A stretch of DNA of 64,000 nt, taken from positions 38,508,537 to 38,572,536 of the forward strand of contig CM043966.1 of NCBI GenBank assembly GCA_014529385.2, in the 5' to 3' direction. Below the pieces are notes generated by a model. The model saw nothing but the letters and a program-made list of their open reading frames with translations, did not search any database and was not told the origin of the DNA. Position numbers and translations under genes: made by a program. Positions 46,333 through 57,486 of this stretch are shown piece by piece. Positions within the stretch are counted from its first letter, which is position 1; every line of letters starts with the position of its first letter. This DNA comes from Adiantum capillus-veneris (taxonomy: Eukaryota; Streptophyta; Polypodiopsida; Polypodiales; Pteridaceae).

Positions 46333-46408
46333 AATCCCCCCATGGAGTGATGCGGTGAACAAGAGCTGGCACATGAATAAAGGGAAGTGCCATGCCCTGA
46401 GGACATGA

Positions 46409-49400
46409 TTAGTCCACAAAGAGGAGTAAGCCCAAATCTTTGTGAAAAGCTTCAAACTTCTCACGAGACAATGCCTTTGTGAGAAGATCTGCAAGGTTGT
46501 CCTGTGTTGGCACATAAGCCAAGCTGATCTCTCTTGCTGAGAGCCTCTCCCTGACATAGTGGTAATGAACCTCAATGTGCTTTGTGCGAGCATGAAAAAC
46601 TGGGTTCCTTGCAATTGCCAATGAGCTCTGAGTGTCAGTGTAGATAGTGTTGGCAGTGTCCTGTCCAACACCCAAATCAGCCATAAGGTATCTGAGCCAT
46701 ACACACTCAACCATAGCTATGAAAATTGCCCTGTACTCAGCCTCACAACTAGAAGTGGCCACAGTAGGTTGCTTCTTGCTCAACCATGATATACATGAAC
46801 TGCCAAGCATGAAACAAAAAACACTTGTGGATATGGGCATGTCAAAACAACCAACCCAATCCGAGTCCAAAAAAGTATGTAAGTGTGGCAGCAATGATCC
46901 CCCCTTGGGATAAAACAAGCTAAGATGTAAAGTGCCACTCAAATAGAAGAAAATCCTCTTGAGAGCCTGCCAATGCTTAGACCCTGGGCTATGCATAAAT
47001 TTGTTGACATGTGAGACTGCAAACTGAATATCGACCTTGTGTTGCATACATAAATGAGGCAGCCAACAATAAGTTGATAAAGAGTGACATCACCAGGATC
47101 ACCAGCATCAGGTAGAATCAACTTCAAACCTGTTTCCATCATGGGAGTGTCAATAGGTTTGCAATCCTCAAGTCCAAACTTACATAGCAATGTCTCTATG
47201 TAACTTTTTTGACACAAGTTAATACCACTATCACACTGCTTAAACTGTATGCGCAAGTAATGATGAAACAACCCCAAATCTTTTATCTTGAAAGTAGCAT
47301 TCAAATCAGCCTTAAATTCAGCAATACGTGCCTCATTGGGACCAATGATCAACAAATCATCCACATAAATAACAACAATGAGAAGTACATTGCCCTCACA
47401 CTTGACATACAATGTGCTTTCTGTTGGACTGTTACGAAAGCCTCGTTTCACCAAATGAGTGTTAGCTTTCTCATACCAAGCACGAGGAGATTGCTTCAAT
47501 CCATACAAAGACTTCTTACATCTGCACACTTTGTCCTCTTGTCCTTTCTTGACAAAACCGTGAGGCTATGCTACATAAACTTCCTCAAATATGTCACCAT
47601 TCAAGAAAGCAGTAAGAATTTCTGATTGATGTACATCCCAACCAAAATGAGCTGCCAACGCACATAGAAAATGAACAGTAGTCATACGACAAGTGGGAGC
47701 AAAAGGTTTTTCATCATTTATGCCTTTTTGATGCGCATAGCCTTTTGCAACAAGTCAAGCCTTATGGCGATCAACCTCACCATCCGGCTTGCTTTTCAAC
47801 TTGTAAAAAACCCACTTTGTACCAATGGCCTTTTTCTAGGAGGCAAATCACATAAAGTCCATGTGTTATTTTCTATAAGTGCATCATATTGTGATTGCAT
47901 GGCAGCCATCCAAATTTCTGAGTTTACTATTTCATCAAAAGACAGAGGTTCCTCAACATCATGTAGGCTAGAAACAGCCAAAGCATAACAATCTGATGCA
48001 TAAGATGCATGGTGAGAACCTGAATGAGTAGGACTAGGCAAAGGTGCATCCAATTTACTGTCACGCAAAGTATGCACCAGCCATTTTGGCATACCTCTAG
48101 CCTGTTTATTTTCAGCCCTTTCCTCATCAAGTACACATGTACATGTGCATCAGTAATAGGATGATCTGTAACATTTTTAGAAACCCCCATAGGCTGTACA
48201 TTTTCCTCATTGGAATTTACATTCGTATTTCCACCACTGAAAAGAGGCAACAAAGTGTCATAAATGTCATGTGAGCTTACATTACTGTATCTAGTACATG
48301 ATAGCAAGGGCTGAACAGAATCTTCCACAAACACAACATCCCATGAAACTAGAATACGCTTTGTTTATGGATGATACAACCTGTAACCTTTTCTTTCAGC
48401 ACTATGACAAACCAAAATACATTTGATATCCTTATCATCCAATTTTTTGCGCTCTGTTTGTGGCACCAAAGCATATGCCAAACAACCAAAAACACGCATG
48501 TGCTCAATAGAAGGCTTTCTATCATGCCATGCTTCATATGGAGTAATAGACTGCAAAGCTTTAGTAGGACACCTGTTTAGTACATAAGTGGCACACATGA
48601 TGGCCTCAAGCCAAAAAGAATTCGGCAAAGCTTGACTTTTGACAATACATCGTGCCATTTCCATAAGTGACTTGTTTTTCCTCTCAGCAACACCATTTTT
48701 CTGAGGTGTATAAGGCACTATACATTGATGTTTTATCCCACGACTAGCCAGAAATGCATTAAATTCATGAGACATATACTCCCCCCCTCGATCGAAATGG
48801 AGGGTGTCCATAGTACATTTCAAAACATTTTAAGCCATACACAGAAGTTTTTTGAAGCACATAAAAACTTCGGACTTTGCTTTAAGTGGAAATACCCATG
48901 CATTCCTGGGGTAATCATCAATTAAAATCATCAAGTAAAGGTAATTTCCCAAGGACAGAGTTTGCATGGGTCCACAAACATCACTATGCACAAGCTGCAA
49001 CCTACATGTGGCCCTAACTGAACCATCCTTTGGAAACTTAGAACGTGTATTTTACCCAAAATACAGCCTTCACAAACATGTTTGACATGTGCTTCAAGAG
49101 GTGGCAAAGAAGCAACCATATCAGATTTCTACAAATGCAGCAAACTGGGAATCTTCAGATGCCCAAAACGTGCATGCCACAGTTTTGCATCTAAAATAGC
49201 CCTTGAATCTGCAACTGCATTTGAAAAATTTTGTCCACACTTGTGGCATACAAAGTGAGCTTATACAGCCCACGACAGAAAAGGCTAGATACAACAATTT
49301 CATCACCAAAGCTGAGATCATGAGCTGTACATCTGTCATCCACAAATTTGATTACAAGTCCAAGTCTAGCAAGTGCAGATACAGAAAAAATATTCTTCTT

Positions 49401-49651
49401 GATCCCAGGTATATAACGTGCATCAACAAGTGTGAAAGAACTGCCATTTGCAGCAGTAAGCACAACCTTTTCAACTCCCTGAACCGGATAAGAGGCATTG
49501 TTGGCACAAGTGACTGAATTCCCATGAAGGACAAACTCAAGAGAGGTGAACAATTCACAATGTGAGGTAACGTGCTTTGTAGCACCACTGTCAAAATACC
49601 ACACATGTGAATCTGCAACAACTGACATGCATGCATCATGGACAGCAGGAT
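46409..49651 (-). pseudogene. copia-R pol, broken
   Basis: On the - strand: protease WYFDSGATKHVTSH (near 49600) with intact D-S-G, a zinc-binding integrase N-terminus (about 49050-49190), FDRGGEYMSHEF and TPQKNGVAERKN (48660-48800), RT pieces, YVDDLLI (about 47355) and RNase H with SCEAEYRA (about 46740). Multiple frameshifts. It is homologous throughout to copia-1 in opposite orientation. Confidence 0.8.
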
Positions 49652-49671
49652 CATTAGGAGAAATATGAACC
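49652..49671 (+). repeat. Copy B left terminal inverted repeat
   Basis: CATTAGGAGAAATATGAACC, 19 of 20 bases complementary to the right terminus. Confidence 0.85.
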
Positions 49672-50256
49672 TTGCATGGGCCTTGTAAGGAATCCTAATT
49701 TTTAGGGATTAAGGCTAATGTTGTGTGGGGTTTAGGGGGCAAGGGCATTGAAGAAGGTAGTTTTGAGTAGGCTTTTCTAGCCTTTTTTTTAGACAAATGT
49801 AGGATGTGGACCTAAAGGGTTACTTTCTCTCTCTAGCCTTTTTTAAAAGTGAAGGAAGCATAGGGGTGTGTCCACATCAGCAAAAACGTGGGTCACAAAG
49901 AGACAAAATTTGACTTTTTTTAAAAAAATTCATTGTTACTTGTTTCTAACTTAAAAATCCCTCCCAACATATATGCATATCCAAAAATCATTTTTTGACC
50001 CATTTTTTAACCCACAAGCTTAGAAAGTCCATTTTTTCAAAACTCTTTTCCTCCAAAAAGTAATAAACATTTTGTTCTCTCCTCCTCCTCCCTCCTGTCT
50101 CTCTCTCCCTCTCCTCTCCCTCCCTGCCCCTACCTTCCTCCTCCTCCCCAATCTCTCCCTCCCCCCCCTCCCTCCTTCTCTCCTCCCATCTTCCTCAACC
50201 TCTCTACCCTTCCCCCTCTATCTTTTCATCATTTGCTTCCTCACATAACAGCTTCC
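49672..50256. other. Copy B left subterminal and leader region
   Basis: A subterminal stretch carries AGGGATTAAGG shared inverted with the right end. An A/T-rich part and a CT- and C-rich leader (50080-50220) follow before the transposase ATG. No TATA box stands out. Confidence 0.5.
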
Positions 50257-53086
50257 ATGGTGCTCACGGACATCACAAATGGTTTGCTTCCACCACCACG
50301 TACTCCGCACACCAAAAGCATACATATTCGCTTACCCACGGCATTTGCACCGAAGACCACTAGTGAAGGTGATCAAAGGTCATCACAGGAACGTCGCACC
50401 GCTTGTGAGACCAATGTTGACATTTGGGTGGATGGCCATTTGTATCCTTACGATCCTATAAGCCGCTTCCATCCACCGTTTAATAGCCTTTCCACATTTC
50501 TTCAATTTCTTGGGAGGGGAGAAGCAGGTTTGTTAAGCTATTGCAAGAGGTTGTGTATGTGTGCAGGTGCTTCTTTGCATATGTGGATGCACGAATGTCA
50601 AGCTCTTCACCTCAAGATGATGGCATTACAAGGGAGTGTTGCCTCTTTGGAGAGGGTAGTTAAAACTCTTGAACAACAAATGCAAAAAAAGGAGTCCCAC
50701 ATCCAGAAGCTTACCAACACCATCACATACTTGAAGAAACACCCCTTGGTGCAAGGGAACGCAAACACACGTATTCATCCATTGAAACTCTTGCACATTC
50801 GGGAGGAGCACGCAAATGACGAGTTACAGCCACAAGGTGATTTGGTTTTTACTTGCATGATGCATTCTTACTTCACACTATTTTCTAACATTTATGTTTA
50901 TTTGTTGCTAGAAACTTCATCTAGGAGGCATGTGGTGGAACAAGCCAAGATGATCGAGTCAACCTTCTCACTAGTTGTCTCAATACACAGGATGTGATTT
51001 CTATCTTACAATCACCTGGAGGTAAGCACATTAAGGATGCAGTCACCAAGGACCTTATGTGTAAATTAAGAAATGTGGTTAGTGATGATGACGTTCAAAA
51101 ATCTTGTGATGAGGCTGGAATCAGCACCAAAGTCTATCAGGCTATTTTCCAACTCCTAAAGGATGCCCTCAAAGAACATGGCATTGTGGAAAACCTATTT
51201 CCCGTTCCTCACAAGGTCAAGCTCGCAAAGAAGGCCACAAACGAAGATGTGTTCTCCCGCATTGGGACATACCTACACATTGAGGACACAATTCCAACTT
51301 CCCTTTATGCTTCGTGCGCAACAAAGACAAGGGGAAAAGGTAAGAAACAATCCATAAGACCTTCGGAGAAGGGCTTTCCTTACACAATGTGGAACAATAT
51401 TTTCGTGGATCTTAGAAGGCTTCAAGAAGCCATGCTTAGATTTTACGAGTTTACCTGAAGAAGGTGACACACTTTACTTTTTTCTTTGGTATTATTCTTA
51501 TCATAGACTCTGAAGTTTAAGATCTTAGCACTATTTACTTTGTAGTGCTTGGCACAAAAGTCGCTTTTGTGCTGAAACTCGATGAGTGTCAAATAGTGAA
51601 AGGCCGAAGGTTAGAGAGGCTAAGTGTCACTCTAATGAACGAGGCCCTTCTGCAAACCAAGCAAAGGGATTCAATCGAGCCATCTCTCACCGCATCTTTT
51701 AGCGTGCAATCAGAGAAAGACATTTGGTGGTTGGGTGCTATTGAGGTGCCCAAAGAGACCAATGGAGTACTTTCATGGATTTTTGAGAGAACTCTATGAA
51801 TCACAGAAGTAATACACTCCCAAATTGCAGTTCAGAAGTTGGAGATTGAGGGTTTTGGTAGTTATGATGTGGAGTGGCACTTAGGTGGGGATTTGAAGAC
51901 CATAAAGTGTTTGCTTGGCTGTAAACAAGGGGCTTCTTCTCTCATGCCTTGTCCATTTTGCACTCGAGGGTACAAACCTAATGGAAAAAAATCACATAAG
52001 AGCACTACAAAGGCCGGTTCCATGCTTTAATGGCAAGGGCATGGAGAACAAGGGTTAGATTGTCATGATGTCGGAGATGAAGGTAGATAATGGGAAGCGT
52101 CTATTCTGAGATGTCCCATGCTCAATGCCCCAGACCGTGATCAAAAGGACCACGCTTGGAATCCAATCTTTCGATTTCCTCTATCAAATGTACATTTTTG
52201 TACATTACACGCATTCATGCGCATTTTTGATAGGCTATTGAAGCTCCACATTGACTATGCTTTCACAATAAAACCGTTGGAAAAGTCCCAGGAAGCGATC
52301 AAAAGAGTGGAGGTACTCTTGAATTCCATTGGCTGTCACGGTGGAAATGTGTCTATCATTGCTACAAAGAACACAGGGGAGGCCCATGAAATTGCTCAAC
52401 AAGTGTCAATGAGTGGACAAAAATCTAGACACTTTTTGAAGAAAGTTTCCCAAGGAAAGCCAAGTCGATATGATGCTCAAAACAGCTCCAACCAGCAGGC
52501 AGGTAACCTTTGGGAGCTTTGGAAGGAGTTATGCAAAGCTACTCCGACAATGATTCAAATGGCGAGCTTGCAAACAAGCGCAAGCAAGTTTGGGCACATT
52601 TTGATAAAATGGTCAAGATTATGGGCCTTAACAGCACAACAGAAGAACAACGCCAATCATTTCAAGAAGCCTTGGCGAAGGTCTTCACCCTTTCTTGGGG
52701 TGAAAATAACATCACACATTACATGGTAAGTCATTTTACATGGTGTATTCATTACAAGGGATTGTTTTTATTTAATAATGTGGATCGTTTACTCATGTGA
52801 ACAACATATCTTGTTTGTGCATGGTGCATTTTTTATGCACAAGTATGGATCGCTTGAAATTTTTAGCACTCAAGGCATGGAGAAGTCCCATTATCGAGCA
52901 AGGGGAGTGTACTTCAAAAATACTCGACATGGTGGTGGAATGGTGCAATCCAATTATTTGGAGGAGATGTTCAATTGGTTTTTTCTCACAACATTTGCTC
53001 GTAAGCTCACAATGGAGCGTGCGCGACAATCCAAGATTGCTATTGAAGTGCGGAAATGGAGTCGTCAAGAGCATAGCAACAAGTGA
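50257..53086 (+). pseudogene. Copy B transposase-like gene (coiled coil plus DDE-like domain)
   Basis: The ATG at 50257 gives MVLTDITNG. Residues about 85-170 include GLLSYCKRL and a coiled coil. Candidate introns are 50837-50911 (75 bp) and one at about 51460-51545. The core has FVLKLDECQIVKGRRLERL (51563), EWHLGGDLKTIKCLLG (51869), a CPFC zinc-like pair (51949) and NITHYM, then after a GTAAGT intron (52725 to about 52803) HILFVHG, YGSLEIF and QGMEKSHYRARGVYFKNTRH (about 52870). The acidic residues in LDE, GGDLK and QGMEK are candidates for a DDE triad; this is inference. The layout resembles uncharacterised eukaryotic transposases with a D..K, C..C and QG(M/V)EK order. Stops at 51797 (TGA), 52028 and 52088 (TAA) plus frameshifts near 51410 and 52500 break it. 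Confidence 0.65.
52725..52803 (+). other. Intron in copy B absent from copy A
   Basis: A perfect donor GTAAGT follows ACACATTACATG. The homologous coding sequence resumes with CATATCTTG at about 52804. Copy A reads ACTACATGCATATCTTG without interruption (14306-14322). The acceptor in copy B reads CAA instead of CAG. Confidence 0.65.
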
Positions 53087-53274
53087 CAAATGTCGCAAGG
53101 TCCCACCAAGCATGCTGCATGGCGGCGATGCAGAGTGCGACAAGGATCAAAGTGGATACTGCGCGAGTCACTAAACGTGAACGCACGGTCCAACTCTTAG
53201 CGACATGTTTATTTAAAAAATGATACTTTTTAAAAAAAAATTAGTATGAACATGGCCCTTTTTAAATGGGCCCT

Positions 53275-53282
53275 TATAAATA
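53275..53282 (+). promoter_or_regulatory. TATA box of the H3-like gene
   Basis: TATAAATA in GGGCCCTTATAAATATTG, 58 bp before the ATG. The module matches copy A (14740) and resembles the one before gene 3 (57150-57157). Confidence 0.65.
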
Positions 53283-53339
53283 TTGCATGCTCTCATAAAC
53301 CACTCATTTCTTAAGAACAGGTGAGCTCTTACCAACGAA

Positions 53340-54236
53340 ATGGCGTGCACCAAACAAACTGTGAAAGAGAATCCGCCTGCCAACAAAAACACCCTCCAAG
53401 GATGTGAGAAGCCGTCATGGCTTAAAGTCACAAGAAAACGGCCACGAATGCCTGGCCGTTCCAGGAACTCATCTGGTAGTGGGCATGGTGGTAGGACACG
53501 AGCGTCATCGAGGACTGTTGAATCTCCACCTCCTCAAGATATAACACCTAGAAGGAGAATGAAGCAACGTGCCCAGCGCTGGAGAGAAGAAGAGGGCCAG
53601 CAAACAACAGAGTCCGATAGGGATCAGCCATCGCTCCACCAATCACAAGCAGGACCATCCAGGACTCGGGTGGTCCATACAGACACTGAATCAGAGAGTG
53701 AGCCACCATGGCTGCGAGAAAAAATACCGCGCACACACCGAGTGGCCGTTGGGTGGAAGACATTGCCTGGAGGCCAGGGAGCTCTCCCCACATGACAAGA
53801 TCGGCAGCCAAGGGAAGAGGAAGAATTAGAAGAGGCTGCAAAACCAGCCCCTAAGCATGTAAACAGGCGCAAGTCTAAGTTTTTCAAGAAGCCTAAACGC
53901 CGCCCGCCAGCAAATGTGCAAGTGCCCCCAAGACAACCGCAACGGCGCCGAAAAATAGCAAGGGCATTTGCAGAAATCCGCCAATACCAGAAGACGACGG
54001 AGCTTTTGATTCGACGCGCCCCCTTTTCTCGCACTGTGAAGGAGGTGCTTCAAAGCTATGGAAATCAATATAGAATGCAAGCAATAGCGCTAGAGTCTAT
54101 TCAAGAAGATGCAGAGGCCCACATCATTTCGGTGTTGGAAGATACCAACCTATGCGCCATACATGCAAAGCGAGTGACAATACAGCCAAAAGATATGCAG
54201 CTTGCATGTCGATTGCGACGAGACTTCGAGCATTAG
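53340..54236 (+). pseudogene. Transposon-borne histone H3-like gene, one stop codon
   Basis: A single frame of 298 codons with one TGA (53793-53795, CGA by one transition). It begins MACTKQTVKEN, matching the start of histone H3 (ARTKQTARKS): Lys4 is kept, Arg2 is Cys, and position 9 is Glu. Residues about 20-205 are a long basic Ser/Pro/Arg-rich linker with RKRPR, TPRRRMKQR and [14 protein letters not shown] patches. From residue about 207 the fold follows H3: [19 protein letters not shown] (alphaN), TVKEVLQSY (alpha1), loop 1 of canonical length, [20 protein letters not shown] (alpha2), [19 protein letters not shown] (loop 2 and alpha3) and a stop. Canonical H3 is about 135 residues, so the extra length is in the tail. 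It ends at the edge of the palindrome. A nuclear, nucleosome-incorporating role is inferred from the fold. Confidence 0.85.
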
Positions 54237-54337
54237 CCGAAGTTACCCCTCTTTTCGTATTGCACACCCTTATCTTTGTAATGATTTGACTTTCCAATGA
54301 CAATATGATCAACAGTTGTGTCTACTGTGTCTATTAT

Positions 54338-55175
54338 CTTTGTAATGAAATGACTTTGTAATTTCAAGTTCTGTATGTAATTTCAATCAATTTCAGTAAA
54401 TTTGTGCTTTTTAAGTACCCTTGGGGGTAGATAAGCCTACAAGGGGCAAAAAAAAGCCTGGCCACAAGGGCGCGCAAATGGCCCATCCATCAGTTTTGGA
54501 TTGGCCATTTGGGCGCCCTTGTGGCCAGGCTTTTTTTTGCCCCTTGTAGGTTTATCTACCCCCAAGGGTACTTAAAAAGCACAAATTTACTAAAACCTAT
54601 TGGTTTTGCAACATTATTTTACATGGATCCTTGTGGACACCCTTTTGTGGCCATTTCAAGCTTTGAATTCCCTATAGGATATTAAAAAAAACAACATATT
54701 GTGAAACCAAGTGTCTATGCAACATTAATTTGGATTTTTCAAATGTCCAATGTAATTGGACTTTTTGGTGCAAGGGTGTACTAGGTAGAGCTAAAGCAGG
54801 TGATAGTGTGCTGGAAACTTCATTTCATAATTGATTTCACCTTTTCTAGTGTCCTTGAGTGTGAACATATACTGGAATTTCCATAGAAAGGGTGCATCTA
54901 AATTAATGATGCAAAACCAATTCATTTCAATAAATTTGTGCTTTGTAAGTATCCTAGGGGGTCGATAAGCCTACCAAGGGCAAAATAAAGCCTGGCCACA
55001 ACGGCGCACAAATGGCCCATCCAAAATTGATGCATGGGCCATTTGCGCGCCCTTGTGGACAAGCTTTTTTTGGCCCTTGGTAGGCTTATCTGTTAGGAAA
55101 TAAGACGTAGCTAAATAGATTTTTGAGTAGATTACTTAATGGAGAGAGATAGATTTCACACACAAGAGATTATAG

Positions 55176-55252
<77 letters not shown>

Positions 55253-56018
55253 CACGATATACGTGGTTCACCCAATGTGGGCTACGTCCACAGGAAAGCA
55301 GCCACTCAATGGCTTTAGCACTTCAAAAGAAGAAGTAGTTTACAAAGGGATTAAACCCTTGATAGAGCTCCCGCCTTGCTTCACTCTCACCACCTCACAC
55401 TCACCTTGTTGCATCAACTTCACACTATGAAATGTGTGTAGAAATGGCCTCCTTTTATAAGCCAAAAGGGCTGCCCTCTCTTATGAGAGACAGCCATGTG
55501 TAGCCGCCCTTGTGCGAATAACTCCAAATCGGACCCTCCAATCCGTCCATGTGTGGCCGCCCTTGAGAAGACAAGTCCACTTTTGAATTTGGCCACCGGC
55601 CACCGGCCATTGACTTCCGGCCACCGGCCACCGGCCATTGACTTCCGACCACCGGCCATTGACTACCGGCCACCGGCCAACCGACCGGTTGTTTTCCGAC
55701 CACTTTTCGGCCGCCGTCCGGCCATAATATTCTAGCGAAAAAAAAAGTCTCGGGGGCCTCCGCCCCCGAGGCCTCTAAAGTTGCCCCTGATTCTTGTCCG
55801 TGAAAATTTTGGTTTCCGGTGAGTGATTTTCCTTCACGCACGATGGCTTCTCCTCATAATGGGGGACCTTACAAATGTGCGCTTTTACCACAGAAAATTA
55901 CAAGGGTAAATCAAGCTCCATACTTAACATTATCTACCCCCTAGGGAACATAAAATACCTAAATTTACTGAAATTGACTGAAATTACATACAGAACTTGA
56001 AATTACAAAGTCACTAAT
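54338..56018. repeat. Compound palindrome between convergent genes
   Basis: 54396-54591 is an almost perfect palindrome with arms of about 86 bp and a short loop (AAGTACCCTTGGGGGTAGAT pairs with its complement). A diverged second palindrome spans 54925-55090 and 55930-55965. The two are themselves inverted relative to each other: GACTTTGTAATTTCAAGTTC at 54349-54369 is complementary to 55992-56012, and ATTGGTTTTGCAACATT near 54600 to sequence near 54910. The 839-bp solo LTR splits the right arm. The H3-like gene and gene 3 would end their transcripts in it. Confidence 0.85.
55091..55929 (-). mobile_element. Solo LTR of the copia-2 family
   Basis: Reverse complement of the copia-2 LTR (TGTTAGGAAATAAGACG to TACTTAACA), flanked by perfect 5-bp TTATC duplications (55086-55090 and 55930-55934). 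It has an internal (GA) run at 55176-55248. It formed by LTR-LTR recombination after insertion into the copy B palindrome. Confidence 0.92.
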
Positions 56019-56143
56019 CAAAACAATTTTCATATCACCAATTGAAACAATTTTCAAGATTGACAAGTCACATTCAAAAGAATTTGCAAGACAGAGAGAC
56101 AATTTCAAATATTTTTTATTACTTCCAAAACGGTGATTTTACA

Positions 56144-57068
56144 TCATGTATCTGAGGAGTTCATAAATTTTTTGACCATTTCTTGGCACCTATTTTGCGC
56201 GTAAGGCAACTCCCCAGTCAAGAGGGATTGCGCTATGGCCTTTGGGTCAGTTGAGCCAATGGAAGCATGTATCCCTATCTGGGCAAGCACTTTACCACGA
56301 AAGCCAGTGCCAAACGCTGTGCATACAAGGGATCTACGCACTAGGAACACTTGATGCGCAGTTTGAGCAATGGTGCTCAAACACAAAAACTTGCTCAAAG
56401 CTTTTAACGACCAAGTCATAAAATGGGCTTGGGGAGTAAATTCATTATAGATAATGGCCACATCGCCAGGGGGGAGTTTTCCTAGGTAATCTGCAAGGGA
56501 AGCTTGAGGTCCAAAGCCTGTCCGCTTGCCACCCGTCCTTGCAGCAAAATCATCAACCTCCATGACATCCTGTCATAAACCGATGAAGGTTGAGAAGGTG
56601 TGGTAAGCGAAGCTCCTCCAAATCAGGTTCCTCGCTCACCAAGAAGATAAATGTTGCGAGCCGAGAAAGGTACTCCACCCCCAACTTGCGCTTCTTGAGC
56701 ACTGACACCCCTGGGGCTTGCTCATCCAAGTAATGGCGTGCATCGGTTGCAATTTCTTGGAATCGTTGCAACCGCTTGGAGAATGGGCGATCACCTTTGT
56801 GTATATAGCGCAAAAGATCGCAAGGCACCCAGATCCCTACATGTGGGGGGATAGATACATAATATTTTATGATGTGCTCCTCCATGAACACAAAAATCTT
56901 GGCAAATGCATCCATGTGAAGGGAAACTATGGCATCAAGGTCAGGGAGACGAGTAAAAAAGGTGTGGAGGTCCAACTTCCCTTTGTATTTGGTGTCCTCG
57001 AGGAAGAGGATGAAGCGTGACAAAGGGGTGGATGTGGCTGCAGATGCAGAGGCTGTGGAAGCATCCAT
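56144..57068 (-). pseudogene. Transposon gene 3, unknown protein
   Basis: The ATG at 57068 gives MDASTASASAATS. Part one (to about 56560) has an acidic/aromatic helix-rich region: DLHTFFTRLPDLDAIVSLHM, GIWVPCDLLRYIHKG and a KKRKLG patch. Part two, in another frame (56563-56144), starts MEVDDFAARTGG and continues LPPGDVAIIYNEF and TAHQVFLVRRSL. A frameshift or unrecognised intron joins them near 56560. Part two is homologous to copy A 18770-19237, so the gene is conserved cargo. I recognise no known domain. The TATA box at 57150-57157 supports the - strand direction. Confidence 0.6.
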
Positions 57069-57149
57069 GTCTAGCCTGGGGTGTAGATAGAGAGTGGAGG
57101 AGCTCAAGAGTTGCAAAAGTGAAAATAGTGAATGAGTTAGGTGGCCCCC

Positions 57150-57157
57150 CTTTTATA
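57150..57157 (-). promoter_or_regulatory. TATA box of gene 3
   Basis: On the - strand TATAAAAG in GGGTCCATTATAAAAGGGG, after a T/A-rich stretch. This arrangement resembles the H3-like gene promoter in the same element. Confidence 0.6.
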
Positions 57158-57486
57158 ATGGACCCTTTTTTTAAGACATTTAAAAAAATAAGGCACTTTC
57201 ACCAAAAAATGATTTCTCATCCCAATGCAAAAAATTATATTCAAAGGCATGATTTGCCGAAGCAAATCATGTTGATTACAGCGGGGATCAATTTGAAAAT
57301 TGCAAGAGTTACAAAGTTATAAGATCGATAGCATAGTTCCATCCATCCCCCAGTCCTCCTCGACCTTCAATTTGTCTTCCATTCTCTTCCCAATCTGCGG
57401 CGGACATTCATTACATAAGCATCCAATGATCGACAAACCATGATGTATTGAAAATGTGGTGGAAGGATTCTCACCTTGTGACCTTG

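Noticed and set aside
53340-54236. H3-like gene as the host centromeric histone CENH3
   Set aside because: Copy B has canonical loop 1 length and a highly conserved H3.1/H3.3-like C-terminus, it lies inside transposon ends, and a second copy shares the transposon context.
55496-55735. ORFs of Arg/Pro-rich repeats in 55420-55841 and 43825-44248
   Set aside because: They lie within copia-2-family LTRs and arise from GGCCGG repeats.
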